In this document: in pieces, positions 8,045 through 16,859 of the stretch
Numbering within the stretch: position 1 is the stretch's first letter
Layout of the letters: each line of letters opens with the position of its first letter
Notes under the pieces: model-generated
What the model was told of the DNA's origin: nothing
Databases searched by the model: none
What the model saw: only the letters and a program-made list of their open reading frames with translations
Origin: Bryobacterales bacterium
GTDB lineage: Bacteria > Acidobacteriota > Terriglobia > Bryobacterales > Bryobacteraceae
Direction of reading: 5' to 3'
Assembly (NCBI GenBank): GCA_020854055.1
Contig: JADZGD010000042.1
Coordinates: forward strand, 1 to 56,516
DNA: 56,516 nt
Translations under genes and position numbers: made by a program

Positions 8045-9106
8045 ATGGGGAATCAGTGTACGTGCCGGATAACGGAGGTGGAAGGACTCACAGCCATTCG
8101 TTTGGAAAACGAGTGGCTTGAGGTGACGGTTCTTCCTGATAAGGGGGCCGATATCTATTCGCTGGTGTCGAAGCCTCACGGCCTGGATGTGCTTTGGAAG
8201 TCGCCGTGGGGGTTGCGGGCGGCCGTTCCGGTGGAAATGGCGGCGGCAGGCCAGGCTGCGTGGCTCGATCAGTACGAAGGCGGATGGCAGCTAATCTTCC
8301 CCAATGGCGGGGATGCGTGCCACTACCGCGGCGCACCGTTAAGCTTTCACGGGGAGGCTTCGGCATCCCGGTGGAAGTATTCGATCGTCGAGGCGGGGCC
8401 GGAAAAAGCTTCCCTGGAACTATCGCTGGCCCTGCGGCGGAGCCCGTTCTCGGTAACCAGGCGTCTGTCGATCGAGCGGGACAGGGCGGTGTTGCACATC
8501 GACGAGTCGATCCTGAATCACGGCGACGTGAAGCTACGCTACATGTGGGGGCATCATCCGGCCTTCGGAAGACCGTTTCTGGATGGTTGCGTTCTGGAAG
8601 TGCCGGCAGGGCGTTTTGTAGCCCACGAGCAGGAGATCTCGCGATTTTCCCGCATCGCGCCTTCGGAATCGGCCGAGTGGCCAATGATCGAGGGCAGGGA
8701 CGGGCAGATGATCGATCTCCGGGTGGTTCCGCCGCCCGAGGTGCGGGCCACCGAACTTGGATACATCACGGGTTTGAAGCAAGGCTGGTATGCGATGGTG
8801 AACCCCAGGCGGAAGTTGGGATTCGGACTGGTATGGCCATTGGATGTGTTTCCGTATTTGTGGTTCTGGCAGGAACTCGGCGGGAGTCCGGATTATCCCT
8901 GGTACGGCCGGTGCTCGGTGATGGCCGTGGAACCGTTTACCAGCATTCCGGGATCGGGGCTCGAACGGGCAATTGCCGGGGGCACGGCCCCGGAACTGGC
9001 GCCGGGCGGGCAGGTTAGTGCCCGGTTGACAGCGGTGTTGTTTGAAGCCGGGCGCGTGGAATCGATTTCGGCAGACGGAGAAGTTCGCTACGCGGCGCAA
9101 TCATGA
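8045..9106 (+). CDS. Aldose 1-epimerase (mutarotase) family protein
   Basis: A 353-residue protein of the galactose-mutarotase-like beta-sandwich superfamily, which interconverts the anomers of free sugars. Family landmarks are LPDKGADIYSLV (about 30-41), EGGWQLIFPNGGD (78-90), SFHGEA (100-105) and YMWGHHPAFG (167-175); one of the paired histidines (170-171) is the likely counterpart of the catalytic acid. The ATG at 8045 has AGGGAG 5-6 bases upstream. The exact sugar cannot be read from sequence. The next genes concern other functions, so it may be a single-gene unit. Confidence 0.82.
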   Translation: MGNQCTCRITEVEGLTAIRLENEWLEVTVLPDKGADIYSLVSKPHGLDVLWKSPWGLRAAVPVEMAAAGQAAWLDQYEGGWQLIFPNGGDACHYRGAPLSFHGEASASRWKYSIVEAGPEKASLELSLALRRSPFSVTRRLSIERDRAVLHIDESILNHGDVKLRYMWGHHPAFGRPFLDGCVLEVPAGRFVAHEQEISRFSRIAPSESAEWPMIEGRDGQMIDLRVVPPPEVRATELGYITGLKQGWYAMVNPRRKLGFGLVWPLDVFPYLWFWQELGGSPDYPWYGRCSVMAVEPFTSIPGSGLERAIAGGTAPELAPGGQVSARLTAVLFEAGRVESISADGEVRYAAQS

Positions 9107-9211
9107 TGAGCAAGGGCGGCATCGCGAGACGCTAACCCGGCCAGGTGCATCACCGGTTACCAGGGATTCGCGGACGCACGATGCGGCGGGTAGCAATGAA
9201 ACAATAGGAAC

Positions 9212-9781
9212 ATGGCGGATCAACTCTACCTGTCCTACTGGCTGAGGGGTTTTGGCGGTTTGAACATGCTGCGGCAGTTTGAAAAGATGCTGCGCACGTT
9301 TCCCCATTCGCGGCTGTCCCGCCGTGGGCCGATGCTCGAGGTTCGCGCTACCTCGTTCCGCGAGCCCTCTCTGTTGGAACAGGCTTATCCGGAGGGCGCG
9401 GATGCCGGGGTGATCCTCGATGATGCGCGCCATTTTCAGAATCCGGACTGTGCTTACGTGGTCGGGGCCGAATGGGACCTGTGGCAATTTGAGAGCGACT
9501 GGCGGCTGGCGCCTTCGCCGGTTCAATTGATCTGTTTCGGTCCCGAGTTTGAAAACCACGAAGGCGACAACCTTCGTATCCAGTTTGGAATCGACACGCA
9601 ATTTCTTCCCGACCCCGAATTGCCGAACGGCTTCTACATGGCGAAGTCGAACATCCAGGGCCTGTTGCATTTCGTGCATCAGTTGGATGATACGTTCAAT
9701 GCCGAGAAGCGGCGTTTGTGGACCGAATCGGGTGAGAATTTCGCCGAGCGATTGCAGCAGGTGCTTTCGGCGGGATCTTAA
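9212..9781 (+). CDS. Conserved protein of unknown function
   Basis: A 189-residue cytoplasmic-looking protein with no signal peptide or membrane segment, beginning MADQLYLSYWLRGFG. It is rich in aromatic and acidic residues, with segments such as EWDLWQFESDWRLAPSPVQLICFGPEF and IQFGIDTQFLPD that suggest an alpha/beta fold. I do not recognise a named family. The ATG is preceded by AGGAAC. Its TAA overlaps the TAA of the convergent response regulator gene: the two coding regions share 9778-9781. Confidence 0.75.
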   Translation: MADQLYLSYWLRGFGGLNMLRQFEKMLRTFPHSRLSRRGPMLEVRATSFREPSLLEQAYPEGADAGVILDDARHFQNPDCAYVVGAEWDLWQFESDWRLAPSPVQLICFGPEFENHEGDNLRIQFGIDTQFLPDPELPNGFYMAKSNIQGLLHFVHQLDDTFNAEKRRLWTESGENFAERLQQVLSAGS

Positions 9782-10155
9782 GCCACCGAACTGCGCGCCG
9801 TGAAGCCTTCCACGACTTCGCCGAGCACCCGTGGAAGGAACGGCTTCTGAAGGACCGCGCCGCGGCCCGGTTCGGCCATTCCCAGCGTTTGGAGATCGAA
9901 CGGGTATCCGGTGCAGACGATGATCCAGAGCGAGCCGTTCCACTCGAGCATCCGGCGCACCAGTCCCACTCCGCTGCCATCGGGCAGGGTGAGGTCGGCC
10001 ACCACGATCGAATATGCGTCCGGTTCCGCTTCGAACTCCCGCCAGGCCTCGGCCGCCGTGGCGCAGGCGTTCACTTCATGTCCTGACCGGACCAGATAGC
10101 GCTCGAGCAGGTTCAACAACGGAGGTTCGTCTTCCACCAACAAAATCCGAGCCAT
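9778..10155 (-). CDS. Single-domain response regulator
   Basis: A receiver domain without an output domain, 125 residues, so it should act by protein contact after phosphorylation by a histidine kinase. The acidic pocket is Glu8-Asp9, the phospho-acceptor is Asp54 in VVADLTLPDG, the switch Thr is Thr82 in VCTGYP, and the invariant Lys is Lys104 in LQKPF. The start has TAGGA about 8 bases upstream and lies 9 bp after the stop of the sodium symporter gene on the same strand, so the two are probably co-transcribed. No kinase gene is adjacent. It ends in a 4-bp overlap with the convergent gene. Confidence 0.92.
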   Translation of the reverse strand: MARILLVEDEPPLLNLLERYLVRSGHEVNACATAAEAWREFEAEPDAYSIVVADLTLPDGSGVGLVRRMLEWNGSLWIIVCTGYPFDLQTLGMAEPGRGAVLQKPFLPRVLGEVVEGFTARSSVA

Positions 10156-10164
10156 TTGCCATTC

Positions 10165-11850
10165 CTAAAGCCGTATCACAACCCAGGCAATCAGCACCAT
10201 GATTACCGCCAACGCCCAGCCTTTGCCGAAGCCCGACAGGTCCTCCCGGTAGGCGTGCCAGAACCCGTAGCCGTGCGCTCCCTGCTTGAGCCGCAGCAGG
10301 TTGACCAGAATCAACTGGCGCCCCTCGCTGGCGGTGACTGCGGCCGCTTCTTCATTTTGCACGGCCAGCGCGGAGGCATCTTCCATCCCCATGGCCGGCG
10401 TCGAAAGCCGGCCGAAGAAGGAGTTCAGCGCCGCCACCGGTTCCTTCGGCGTCAACAGGCTCACCACGATGAAAGCAGCCGTTCCGGCCAACAGCGCAAT
10501 CAGGAATACATCGGGATCCCAGGCATCGAGACGATGGCCCCTCATCCGGTATACGGCGAAGTTGGTAAACATGGCCACAGCGATACTGGCGAAGGCGCCC
10601 CAGCGGTTTCCCCTGCGCCAGAACATCCCGCCCATGATGCTGATACCCATGAAGGTAGCCATCGTCTCGGTCAACAGGAAAGAATTGAGCACCCGCTGAA
10701 TGAGAAATACCGCGTACAGGACTCCGCCCAAGGTGATGGCTAAACCGCTGAGGCGGCCGATCCACAGATAATGCCGGTCCGTGCGGCCGGGGCGCAGGTA
10801 TTTCCGGTAGAAGTTCTGGGTGAACAGGGCTCCGCTATCCACCATGAAGGCCGAGCAGGCTGCCATGTTCGATGCCAGCACGCAGGCGATCAGCAGCCCG
10901 ACGCCGCCCGGAAACAGCACGTGGCGGCAGGCAAAGCCGAACGCATCTTCGGGATCGTGCAGGGCGTTCATGCCGAAGGTGCCGCGCACCATCATGGCTG
11001 CCACCATCAGGCCGACAATGGCCCAGCCGATGGTGCAGAAGCGCTTCACGAACGTTCCGTAGAGAAAGCCCTGGCGGCAGGCCTGTTCATTCTTGCCGCT
11101 GCCCACGGCGGCCATCATGTGCGGCTGGGCTACAATGCCGATCAGCCCGTTCAGCGTCAGCATGAAAATGAACCAGGGGCCGATGCCTTGTGGCGTGGCG
11201 AGGGAGAGTTTCACCGAATCGAGCGAGGCGCGCATACCCTCGAAGCCGTCCACGCTCGACCACCCGAGCGGAATCAGCATGAACGACAGGGCAATAATCA
11301 GGAAGCCTTGCAGAAAGTCCGTCCAGGCGGTGGCCACCAGCCCGCCGACGAAGCTATACAGTATGAACGCTACCGTCATGGCGACAACGATGGAATTGAC
11401 CGGCACCGCGCCGCCGGCCGCCTGGCTGATGACTTTGGCCGCGCCCTTCAGCATGCTGGCAGTGGCGATGGTGAAGAAGCCCAGGGCGAACAGCGTATAG
11501 AAGGCGCCCATCGCGGCCCCGTAGCGATCTTCGGTCAACTCGGCGATGGTGGTCCGCCGCACGCGGCGGAACAACGGGGCAATCAGCCAGTAAAAGGGCG
11601 TGGCAAACAGGTTCTTCCACTGGTACCAGATGCCCGAGTAGCCGACGCTATAGACCGCGCCGGCCAGAGAGACCGGCATCTCGGAATGGGTTCCGGTGCC
11701 GAAGCTCTGGCCGATCATAATCCACTTGCCGAAGCGGCGGCTGCCGAGGAAGTAGTGGTCCGTTCCCTTGATGCTGCGCGCCGCGATGACTCCGATTGCC
11801 AGTACGCCGGCCAGGTAGGTGATCAGCACCGCCCAGTCCGGAAGACTCAT
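10165..11850 (-). CDS. Sodium:solute symporter (SSS family)
   Basis: Inner-membrane transporter of 561 residues with about 13-14 hydrophobic segments, coupling Na+ entry to uptake of a small organic solute. The opening LPDWAVLITYLAGVLAIGVIAARSIKGTDHYFLGSRRFGKW and the segment FGTGTHSEMPVSLAGAVYSVG are typical SSS sequence around helices 1-2. A hydrophilic stretch at about 460-530 separates the final helix from the core. I chose the ATG at 11850, preceded by AGGGA at good spacing, over the ATG at 11865, which has none. It diverges from a NagB-like gene 34 bp away, so the substrate may be an amino sugar; this is inference. Confidence 0.9.
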   Translation of the reverse strand: MSLPDWAVLITYLAGVLAIGVIAARSIKGTDHYFLGSRRFGKWIMIGQSFGTGTHSEMPVSLAGAVYSVGYSGIWYQWKNLFATPFYWLIAPLFRRVRRTTIAELTEDRYGAAMGAFYTLFALGFFTIATASMLKGAAKVISQAAGGAVPVNSIVVAMTVAFILYSFVGGLVATAWTDFLQGFLIIALSFMLIPLGWSSVDGFEGMRASLDSVKLSLATPQGIGPWFIFMLTLNGLIGIVAQPHMMAAVGSGKNEQACRQGFLYGTFVKRFCTIGWAIVGLMVAAMMVRGTFGMNALHDPEDAFGFACRHVLFPGGVGLLIACVLASNMAACSAFMVDSGALFTQNFYRKYLRPGRTDRHYLWIGRLSGLAITLGGVLYAVFLIQRVLNSFLLTETMATFMGISIMGGMFWRRGNRWGAFASIAVAMFTNFAVYRMRGHRLDAWDPDVFLIALLAGTAAFIVVSLLTPKEPVAALNSFFGRLSTPAMGMEDASALAVQNEEAAAVTASEGRQLILVNLLRLKQGAHGYGFWHAYREDLSGFGKGWALAVIMVLIAWVVIRL

Positions 11851-11884
11851 CTCGATCCCTGTCATAATAGGACGACACCCCGTT

Positions 11885-12667
11885 ATGGCTAATCCGATTC
11901 AGTCATTTCGCATAAAACAAGTACTTGTGGAAGTGTATCAGGATGCGCCGCAAATGGGGCATGCGGCGGCGAAAATTGCCGCCGGTCTGCTCGGCGATGC
12001 CATCCGGCGGCGTGGCTTTGCGCGGATCGTGGCCGGCACCGGTCCTTCGCAACAGGAACTGGTTGCAAACCTGGTTGCCCAGCCGGAGTTGGACTGGAGT
12101 TCGATCGAGGTCTTTCACATGGACGAGTACGTCGGCATCAGCGCGGATCACCCGGCCAGTTTCCGCCGCTGGCTGCGCGACCATGTGACGAGCCGGGTAC
12201 CCGTGAAGACGGTTCATTACATGGATGGAGACGCCGCCGATGCGGATGCCGAGTGCCGCCGCTACGCGGAACTGCTGGAGGCCGCTCCAGTTGACATCAC
12301 TTTCCTGGGCTTCGGCGAGAACGCACACCTGGCATTCAATGATCCGCATGAGGCTGACTTTCACGATCCGGCCGCGGTGAAGCGCGTTCGCCTGGATGAC
12401 CGCTGCCGCATGCAACAGGTCGGCGAAGGACACTTTCCAACCATGGACGCCGTACCTCCTGAAGCGCTCACCATCACCTGTCCGGCGCTGCTGCGCTGCC
12501 GCACGGTGTTCGCCTTTGTTCCCGACCGGCGTAAGGCGGAAGCGGTACGTTGCGCGCTCGAAGGCCCGTTGAGCGAGAAGTGCCCGGCCTCGCTGGTGCT
12601 GACGCATGACGATGCGCGTATCTTCCTTGACGCGCAATCGGCATCGCTGCTTTCACCGGCGCACTGA
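11885..12667 (+). CDS. NagB-like sugar-phosphate isomerase/deaminase
   Basis: A 261-residue member of the glucosamine-6-phosphate deaminase fold. The phosphate loop GTGPSQ is at 51-56 and VFHMDEYVGI at 77-85 carries the Asp matching Asp72 of E. coli NagB. The catalytic segment reads GFGENAHLAFNDP (142-154): His148 is kept, but the position of catalytic Asp141 is Asn146 and that of Glu148 is Asp153. This places it in a NagB-like subfamily whose reaction may differ from simple deamination. The start chosen is the ATG at 11885; an upstream frame to 11819 overlaps the divergent symporter. It is followed 47 bp later by a Gfo/Idh/MocA oxidoreductase. Confidence 0.85.
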   Translation: MANPIQSFRIKQVLVEVYQDAPQMGHAAAKIAAGLLGDAIRRRGFARIVAGTGPSQQELVANLVAQPELDWSSIEVFHMDEYVGISADHPASFRRWLRDHVTSRVPVKTVHYMDGDAADADAECRRYAELLEAAPVDITFLGFGENAHLAFNDPHEADFHDPAAVKRVRLDDRCRMQQVGEGHFPTMDAVPPEALTITCPALLRCRTVFAFVPDRRKAEAVRCALEGPLSEKCPASLVLTHDDARIFLDAQSASLLSPAH

Positions 12668-12714
12668 GCGAATCCGCTTTCATCAAGCTCAATCAGTTCT
12701 GATAGGCTACATGC

Positions 12715-14028
12715 ATGAGTACGGAAGCCATTCACCGCAGAGATGTCCTCTCGGCCGCAGGGACGGCCCTGACAACTTCGCTCTTCACCGGCCGCGTACG
12801 CGGCGCCAACGACCGTATCTCGGTCGGCTTTATCGGCATCGGAGCCATGGGCTCCGGCAACCTGGGCTATTCCATGAAGGTACCCGGCATGGCGCCGGTT
12901 GCCGTGTGCGATGTCTACCAGCCACATCTGGAGCGTGCCGAAGCCATCGCCCGCAAAGGTGGCTATAAAGTGAAGGCGGTCACCGATTTTCGCGACATCA
13001 TTCACGACAAATCGATCGACGCCGTCTGCATCTCGACACCCGACCACTGGCACGCCTACATGACCGTCGAAGCCTGCAAGGCGGGCAAGGACGTGTATGT
13101 CGAAAAACCGTCCTGCGTATACATTGAAGAGGGCCCGAAGATGGTGGAGGCGGCGCGCAAGTACAAGCGCATTGTGCAGGCCGGCACCATGCAGCGCTCC
13201 GGTGGTTACTTTAAGAAGGCCGTTGAACTGGTCGCCAGTGGCGCGCTGGGCGACATTACCTTCTGCCATACCTTTCAAAGTGGTTTAGCCAGCCGCCAGG
13301 GGTTCGGCAATCCTCCCGACGGTACGCCGCCGGCCGACCTCGATTGGGATATGTGGCTGGGGCCGGCGCCCAAAGTTCCGTTCAACCCCAACCGCTGGGG
13401 CGTGAAGACTTCCCACTTCCCCACTTTCCGCTACTTCTGGGACTACGCCGGCGGCGCGATGACCGATTGGGGCGTGCACCTGATCGATCCGATTCACCAG
13501 TGCCTGAACGAAGTAATGCCAACGGGAATCTCGGCTCAGGGCGGCAAGTTCTACGTTACCGACAACACCCAGACGCCGGATACGATGCTGGCGACATTCT
13601 TTTACGGAAAGTTTCTCTCCAGCTACGAGCTGCGCTCCTGCAATCCGATGCCGCTCCTCGGGCTGGGACAAGGCGCGGGCACCGCGATCCACGGCACCAA
13701 AGCCACCGTCTTCGTTAACCGCCGCATGTGCCGGCTGATTCCGACTGACAGCAAGCTGCCCAACCAGGTTTGGGAGGACAACGACGAGATGCGGCAGATG
13801 AACGTCCCGCACTGGATCAACTGGGCCGAGTGCATCAAAAGCCGCCAGCGGCCCACCAGCGAGATTGAAACCTGCGTCCGCTCCTCTTCGGTGTGTTTGC
13901 TCGCGAACCTGTCTTTGCGGCACAATCTGCGCCTCGATTGGGACGAAAAGAGTTGGACCGTCGCCCAGGACGCGGTGAAGCCGTTCCTCAAGGCGCACTA
14001 TCGCAGTCCGTGGAAACTCGAGGTATAG
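12715..14028 (+). CDS. Exported Gfo/Idh/MocA-family oxidoreductase
   Basis: A 437-residue NAD(P)-dependent oxidoreductase of the glucose-fructose oxidoreductase family. It begins with a twin-arginine-like leader, HRRDVLSAAG followed by a hydrophobic stretch, suggesting export of the folded, cofactor-bound protein. The Rossmann motif is GFIGIGAMGSG (38-48), STPDHWHAY lies at 107-115 and the family EKP motif is in VYVEKPSCVY (128-136). The C-terminal half has the substrate-binding domain, with FWDYAGGAMTDWGVHLID. Substrate is unknown. It is in line with the NagB-like gene and the YidR-like gene 28 bp downstream, which suggests a joint role in processing an imported or periplasmic sugar. Confidence 0.9.
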   Translation: MSTEAIHRRDVLSAAGTALTTSLFTGRVRGANDRISVGFIGIGAMGSGNLGYSMKVPGMAPVAVCDVYQPHLERAEAIARKGGYKVKAVTDFRDIIHDKSIDAVCISTPDHWHAYMTVEACKAGKDVYVEKPSCVYIEEGPKMVEAARKYKRIVQAGTMQRSGGYFKKAVELVASGALGDITFCHTFQSGLASRQGFGNPPDGTPPADLDWDMWLGPAPKVPFNPNRWGVKTSHFPTFRYFWDYAGGAMTDWGVHLIDPIHQCLNEVMPTGISAQGGKFYVTDNTQTPDTMLATFFYGKFLSSYELRSCNPMPLLGLGQGAGTAIHGTKATVFVNRRMCRLIPTDSKLPNQVWEDNDEMRQMNVPHWINWAECIKSRQRPTSEIETCVRSSSVCLLANLSLRHNLRLDWDEKSWTVAQDAVKPFLKAHYRSPWKLEV

Positions 14029-14056
14029 CTGGACGGCAATTGCGGATTCACCCGTT

Positions 14057-15418
14057 ATGCGAATCGCTCGATACCTTTCATTGCTGATGATCACGACCGC
14101 CGGGTTTGCGGCCACCGGCCGCCAGGTGTCTTTTTCGCCGCACAATCACGAACTGGATAACAACGACAACTTTTCCCACGATGACCGTTTTGTGTGCTTC
14201 GACACGCGCGATTCGGTGGTCGTGGGGAACGGCTCCTCGCGCAGCATCATGAAGCTGGAACTGGCGACGGGGAAAGAATCGGTTATTTACGCTCCGTCGC
14301 CGGTCATTGTCGATCCGGTGAACGCGGCGCCGGGCGTCATCGCGTGTTCGTACAACCCGGTGGCCGATGAGGTGGTGTTCATCCACGGGCCGCTGGTCAG
14401 CGAAACGGCGCAGTTCGGCTTTTACGCCATGCCCAATCGCCGCGGCGCGGTGATGGCCGCCAGCGGCAGGGGAACGGTCCGATTCCTCGATCTGCGAGAC
14501 GTCACCAGCGAAGTGACTATACCCGGCGCGCAGCGCGGGGGCACGCATCGCCATGAGTTCAGCCGCGACGGCCGGCGCATCGGCTTCACTTACAACGACC
14601 AGTTACTGACCCAGTATGGCCGCACGGTCGGATACATGGAACGCACGCCGAAGGCCCCCAAAGGCGCCCTGGCGTGGTTCGCCGTCATGGTGCCGATTGT
14701 CCCCATGGGGACGGCCAAGCCGGGTGAGCTTGAAAACGCCGCATTTGATTCCTGGATCGATCCGCACGGATCCATGCGCGGCTTCATCGGAAAGGTGAAG
14801 GAGGCCGATGGCAGCTATCGTAACTCGCTGTTTGTGGCCGATGTCCCGGCCTCGGTGGACATTACAACATCGGATTCCGGCACGCGGTCGCGGTTTCCGG
14901 CGCCGCCCAAAGGGATCACGATCCGCCGCCTGACGCACCAGGAGGCCGGTGGCGTGGTGCGCGGATCGCCTGACGGCGGGCGCATTGCATACACCGCCCG
15001 TTCCGCAGACGGCACGATGCAGGTGTTTCTGATTGATTCCCACGGTTCGGACCAGTCGCCGGATGCGGCCATGCATCCGGTGCAGGCTACCTTTTTGAAA
15101 GCCGGCGTGCGCGGCGGATTCCGCTGGCATCCATCCGGCAACACGATCTCAGCGGTGGGTGATGGCGGTATCTGGGCGGTTTGCGTGAAGCCCGGTAAAT
15201 TGTTCGGCAAAGCTTACCAGATGGGAGAGGGCGGCGACATCGCCGGACCGGTGTGGTCGAACAATGGTAAGATTCTGGCCTATAACCGGCATGTGCCGAC
15301 CAGGGATGCTTCCGGCAAGACCGTGAAGAACGCCCGCGGCCGGGATTTCTCCCAGGTCTTTGTGTCTGGCTTTCCGGATGCCGATGGCGATGGCATCGCC
15401 GATCCAATCGGGAAATAG
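14057..15418 (+). CDS. YidR-family (DUF3748) secreted propeller-like protein
   Basis: A 453-residue protein with a signal peptide (MRIARYLSLLMITTAGFAA). It resembles E. coli YidR in several places: RQVSFSPHNHELDNNDNFSHD near the start, VSYNP-type and VFIHGP strands, RGGTHRHEFSRDGRRIGFTYND in the middle, and the hinge FPAPPKGITIRRLT before the second half. These alternating strand motifs (SPDG-R-IAYTA, FRWHPSGN, PVWSNNGKILAYN) indicate a WD40-like/TolB-type beta-propeller. YidR has no established function; the fold is shared with oligogalacturonate lyases. The TAG at 15416-15418 abuts the reverse-strand stop of the convergent sulfatase. Confidence 0.8.
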   Translation: MRIARYLSLLMITTAGFAATGRQVSFSPHNHELDNNDNFSHDDRFVCFDTRDSVVVGNGSSRSIMKLELATGKESVIYAPSPVIVDPVNAAPGVIACSYNPVADEVVFIHGPLVSETAQFGFYAMPNRRGAVMAASGRGTVRFLDLRDVTSEVTIPGAQRGGTHRHEFSRDGRRIGFTYNDQLLTQYGRTVGYMERTPKAPKGALAWFAVMVPIVPMGTAKPGELENAAFDSWIDPHGSMRGFIGKVKEADGSYRNSLFVADVPASVDITTSDSGTRSRFPAPPKGITIRRLTHQEAGGVVRGSPDGGRIAYTARSADGTMQVFLIDSHGSDQSPDAAMHPVQATFLKAGVRGGFRWHPSGNTISAVGDGGIWAVCVKPGKLFGKAYQMGEGGDIAGPVWSNNGKILAYNRHVPTRDASGKTVKNARGRDFSQVFVSGFPDADGDGIADPIGK

Positions 15419-16843
15419 CTAGGGCCTGGCTCTTTCGTAGACCGCCAGTTTTTGTTTGGTGGTGGAGCGCCACTGCTCAATCGGTGGAGCACCGGCCTGC
15501 TCGAAGAATCGGTCCAGGTCCTTCTTTAGAGCCGCGGCCTGTTTACGGTATTTCGGATCGTTGAGCACGCTTCCGGTTTCGCCGGGATCGCGCTCCAGGT
15601 CGAACATTTCGCTTGGAAACTCGCGGGTTCGCTCGACGTACTTTGCGGTGTCCGTGCGGACTCCCCGCACGTTACAGTATTCAAAGTACAGCCGGTCGCG
15701 CCAGCGGGGCGATTCCCCGCGCAGAATGGGTACATAACTGCGGCCCACACGGCGGGCGTCGGGTTCGGCTTTCATGCCGAGGTAATCGAGAATGGTTGGA
15801 AAGAAGTCGTAGGCCGAAACCAACTGGTTGGGGCGCATGCCGGAGCGGATTTTGCCGGGATGATGCCAGATGAGCGGCACGCGCAGGGACTCTTCATACA
15901 TATTGAAAGGCCAAGTGCCGTTGCCCTTGCCCCATACGCCATGATGGCCGGCGTTCCAGCCCTGGTCAGCGGTGAAGATTACCAGCGTATTCCGGCGCAG
16001 ATTCTTTTCTTCGAGGCGCTTCAGGATGCGGGTCATGCTGCGGTCCACTCCAGTGACCAGGGCCGAGTAACCGAGTTTGCTCTCCCTATCGTTGAAGTGC
16101 ATTGCGTGCGATTTGATCTGCCACGGATGCATGGGCAGGTTTGGAAAACAGGAGAACGGCGAATCCCGGTACCAGGCCCGGTCCTGGTCGGGCTGATATT
16201 CGTAGGGCCGGTGCGGCGCGTAGTAGGGAACGGACAGGAAGAATGGGTCCTTCCCGGTCTGGTCGAGAAAGTCCAGCGCGAAATCGGTCATTACGTCGGT
16301 CTTGTGCCCTTTGGGCCGCAGCCTTACGCCGTTTTTGACAAATTCCTGGTCGCGATAGGGTCCGCCGCCGCCCGGAACGGTAGCCCAGTACGTGAAGCCG
16401 GCTTGCGCTTTATCATCCTCGCCCATGTGCCACTTGCCGCTCATACCGAGCTGATAGCCGTTTTTTGCGAGTACTTCCGAGTAAGTGGTCAATCCCTGAT
16501 ACCAGATGTGGCTGGCCGGTCCATGACTGTCGGAATCGGCAAGATATTCCTGTACACCATGGTGCGAGGGCAGTGTGCCGGTAAGGTAAGTGACGCGGCT
16601 TGGGGAACACACCGGCGTGCAGGCGTAGGCGCGATTGAAGCGGGCGCCTTCCTCGGCCAGGTGGTCGATGGTGGGCGTGTGCATCTCGCCGCAACCATAG
16701 GTTCCGGTGGCCCAGGCGCCGTGATCGTCGGTCATGAACAGGACGACGTTTGGCCGTGAATCCTCCGCCCGGCTGGGAATGTTGATGAACGGGGCGGCGG
16801 CGAGTCCTCGAATCAGGTTGCGGCGGGTGGTGGCGCTGGACAT
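15419..16843 (-). CDS. Exported sulfatase
   Basis: A 474-residue type I sulfatase that removes sulfate esters, probably from polysaccharides. The N-terminus has a twin-arginine-like leader (TTRRNLIRGLAAAPF). Metal-binding Asp39-Asp40 is in MTDDHGAWATGTYG. The maturation motif CSPSR is at 79-83, where Cys79 should be converted to formylglycine, and LTGTLPSHHG follows. GKWHMGE, YYAPHRPYEY and TADQGWNAGHHGVWGKGN complete the active site. The ATG at 16843 was chosen because the Tat leader starts there and AGGA is near; the frame is open to 16912 but overlaps larB. It lies 16 bp after larB on the same strand. Confidence 0.93.
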   Translation of the reverse strand: MSSATTRRNLIRGLAAAPFINIPSRAEDSRPNVVLFMTDDHGAWATGTYGCGEMHTPTIDHLAEEGARFNRAYACTPVCSPSRVTYLTGTLPSHHGVQEYLADSDSHGPASHIWYQGLTTYSEVLAKNGYQLGMSGKWHMGEDDKAQAGFTYWATVPGGGGPYRDQEFVKNGVRLRPKGHKTDVMTDFALDFLDQTGKDPFFLSVPYYAPHRPYEYQPDQDRAWYRDSPFSCFPNLPMHPWQIKSHAMHFNDRESKLGYSALVTGVDRSMTRILKRLEEKNLRRNTLVIFTADQGWNAGHHGVWGKGNGTWPFNMYEESLRVPLIWHHPGKIRSGMRPNQLVSAYDFFPTILDYLGMKAEPDARRVGRSYVPILRGESPRWRDRLYFEYCNVRGVRTDTAKYVERTREFPSEMFDLERDPGETGSVLNDPKYRKQAAALKKDLDRFFEQAGAPPIEQWRSTTKQKLAVYERARP

Positions 16844-16859
16844 GGTCCTGGTATCTCCC

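Noticed and set aside
7690..8046. A 118-residue minus-strand frame between ffh and the mutarotase
   Set aside because: No family match, no good start signal, and it fills a region expected to hold promoters.
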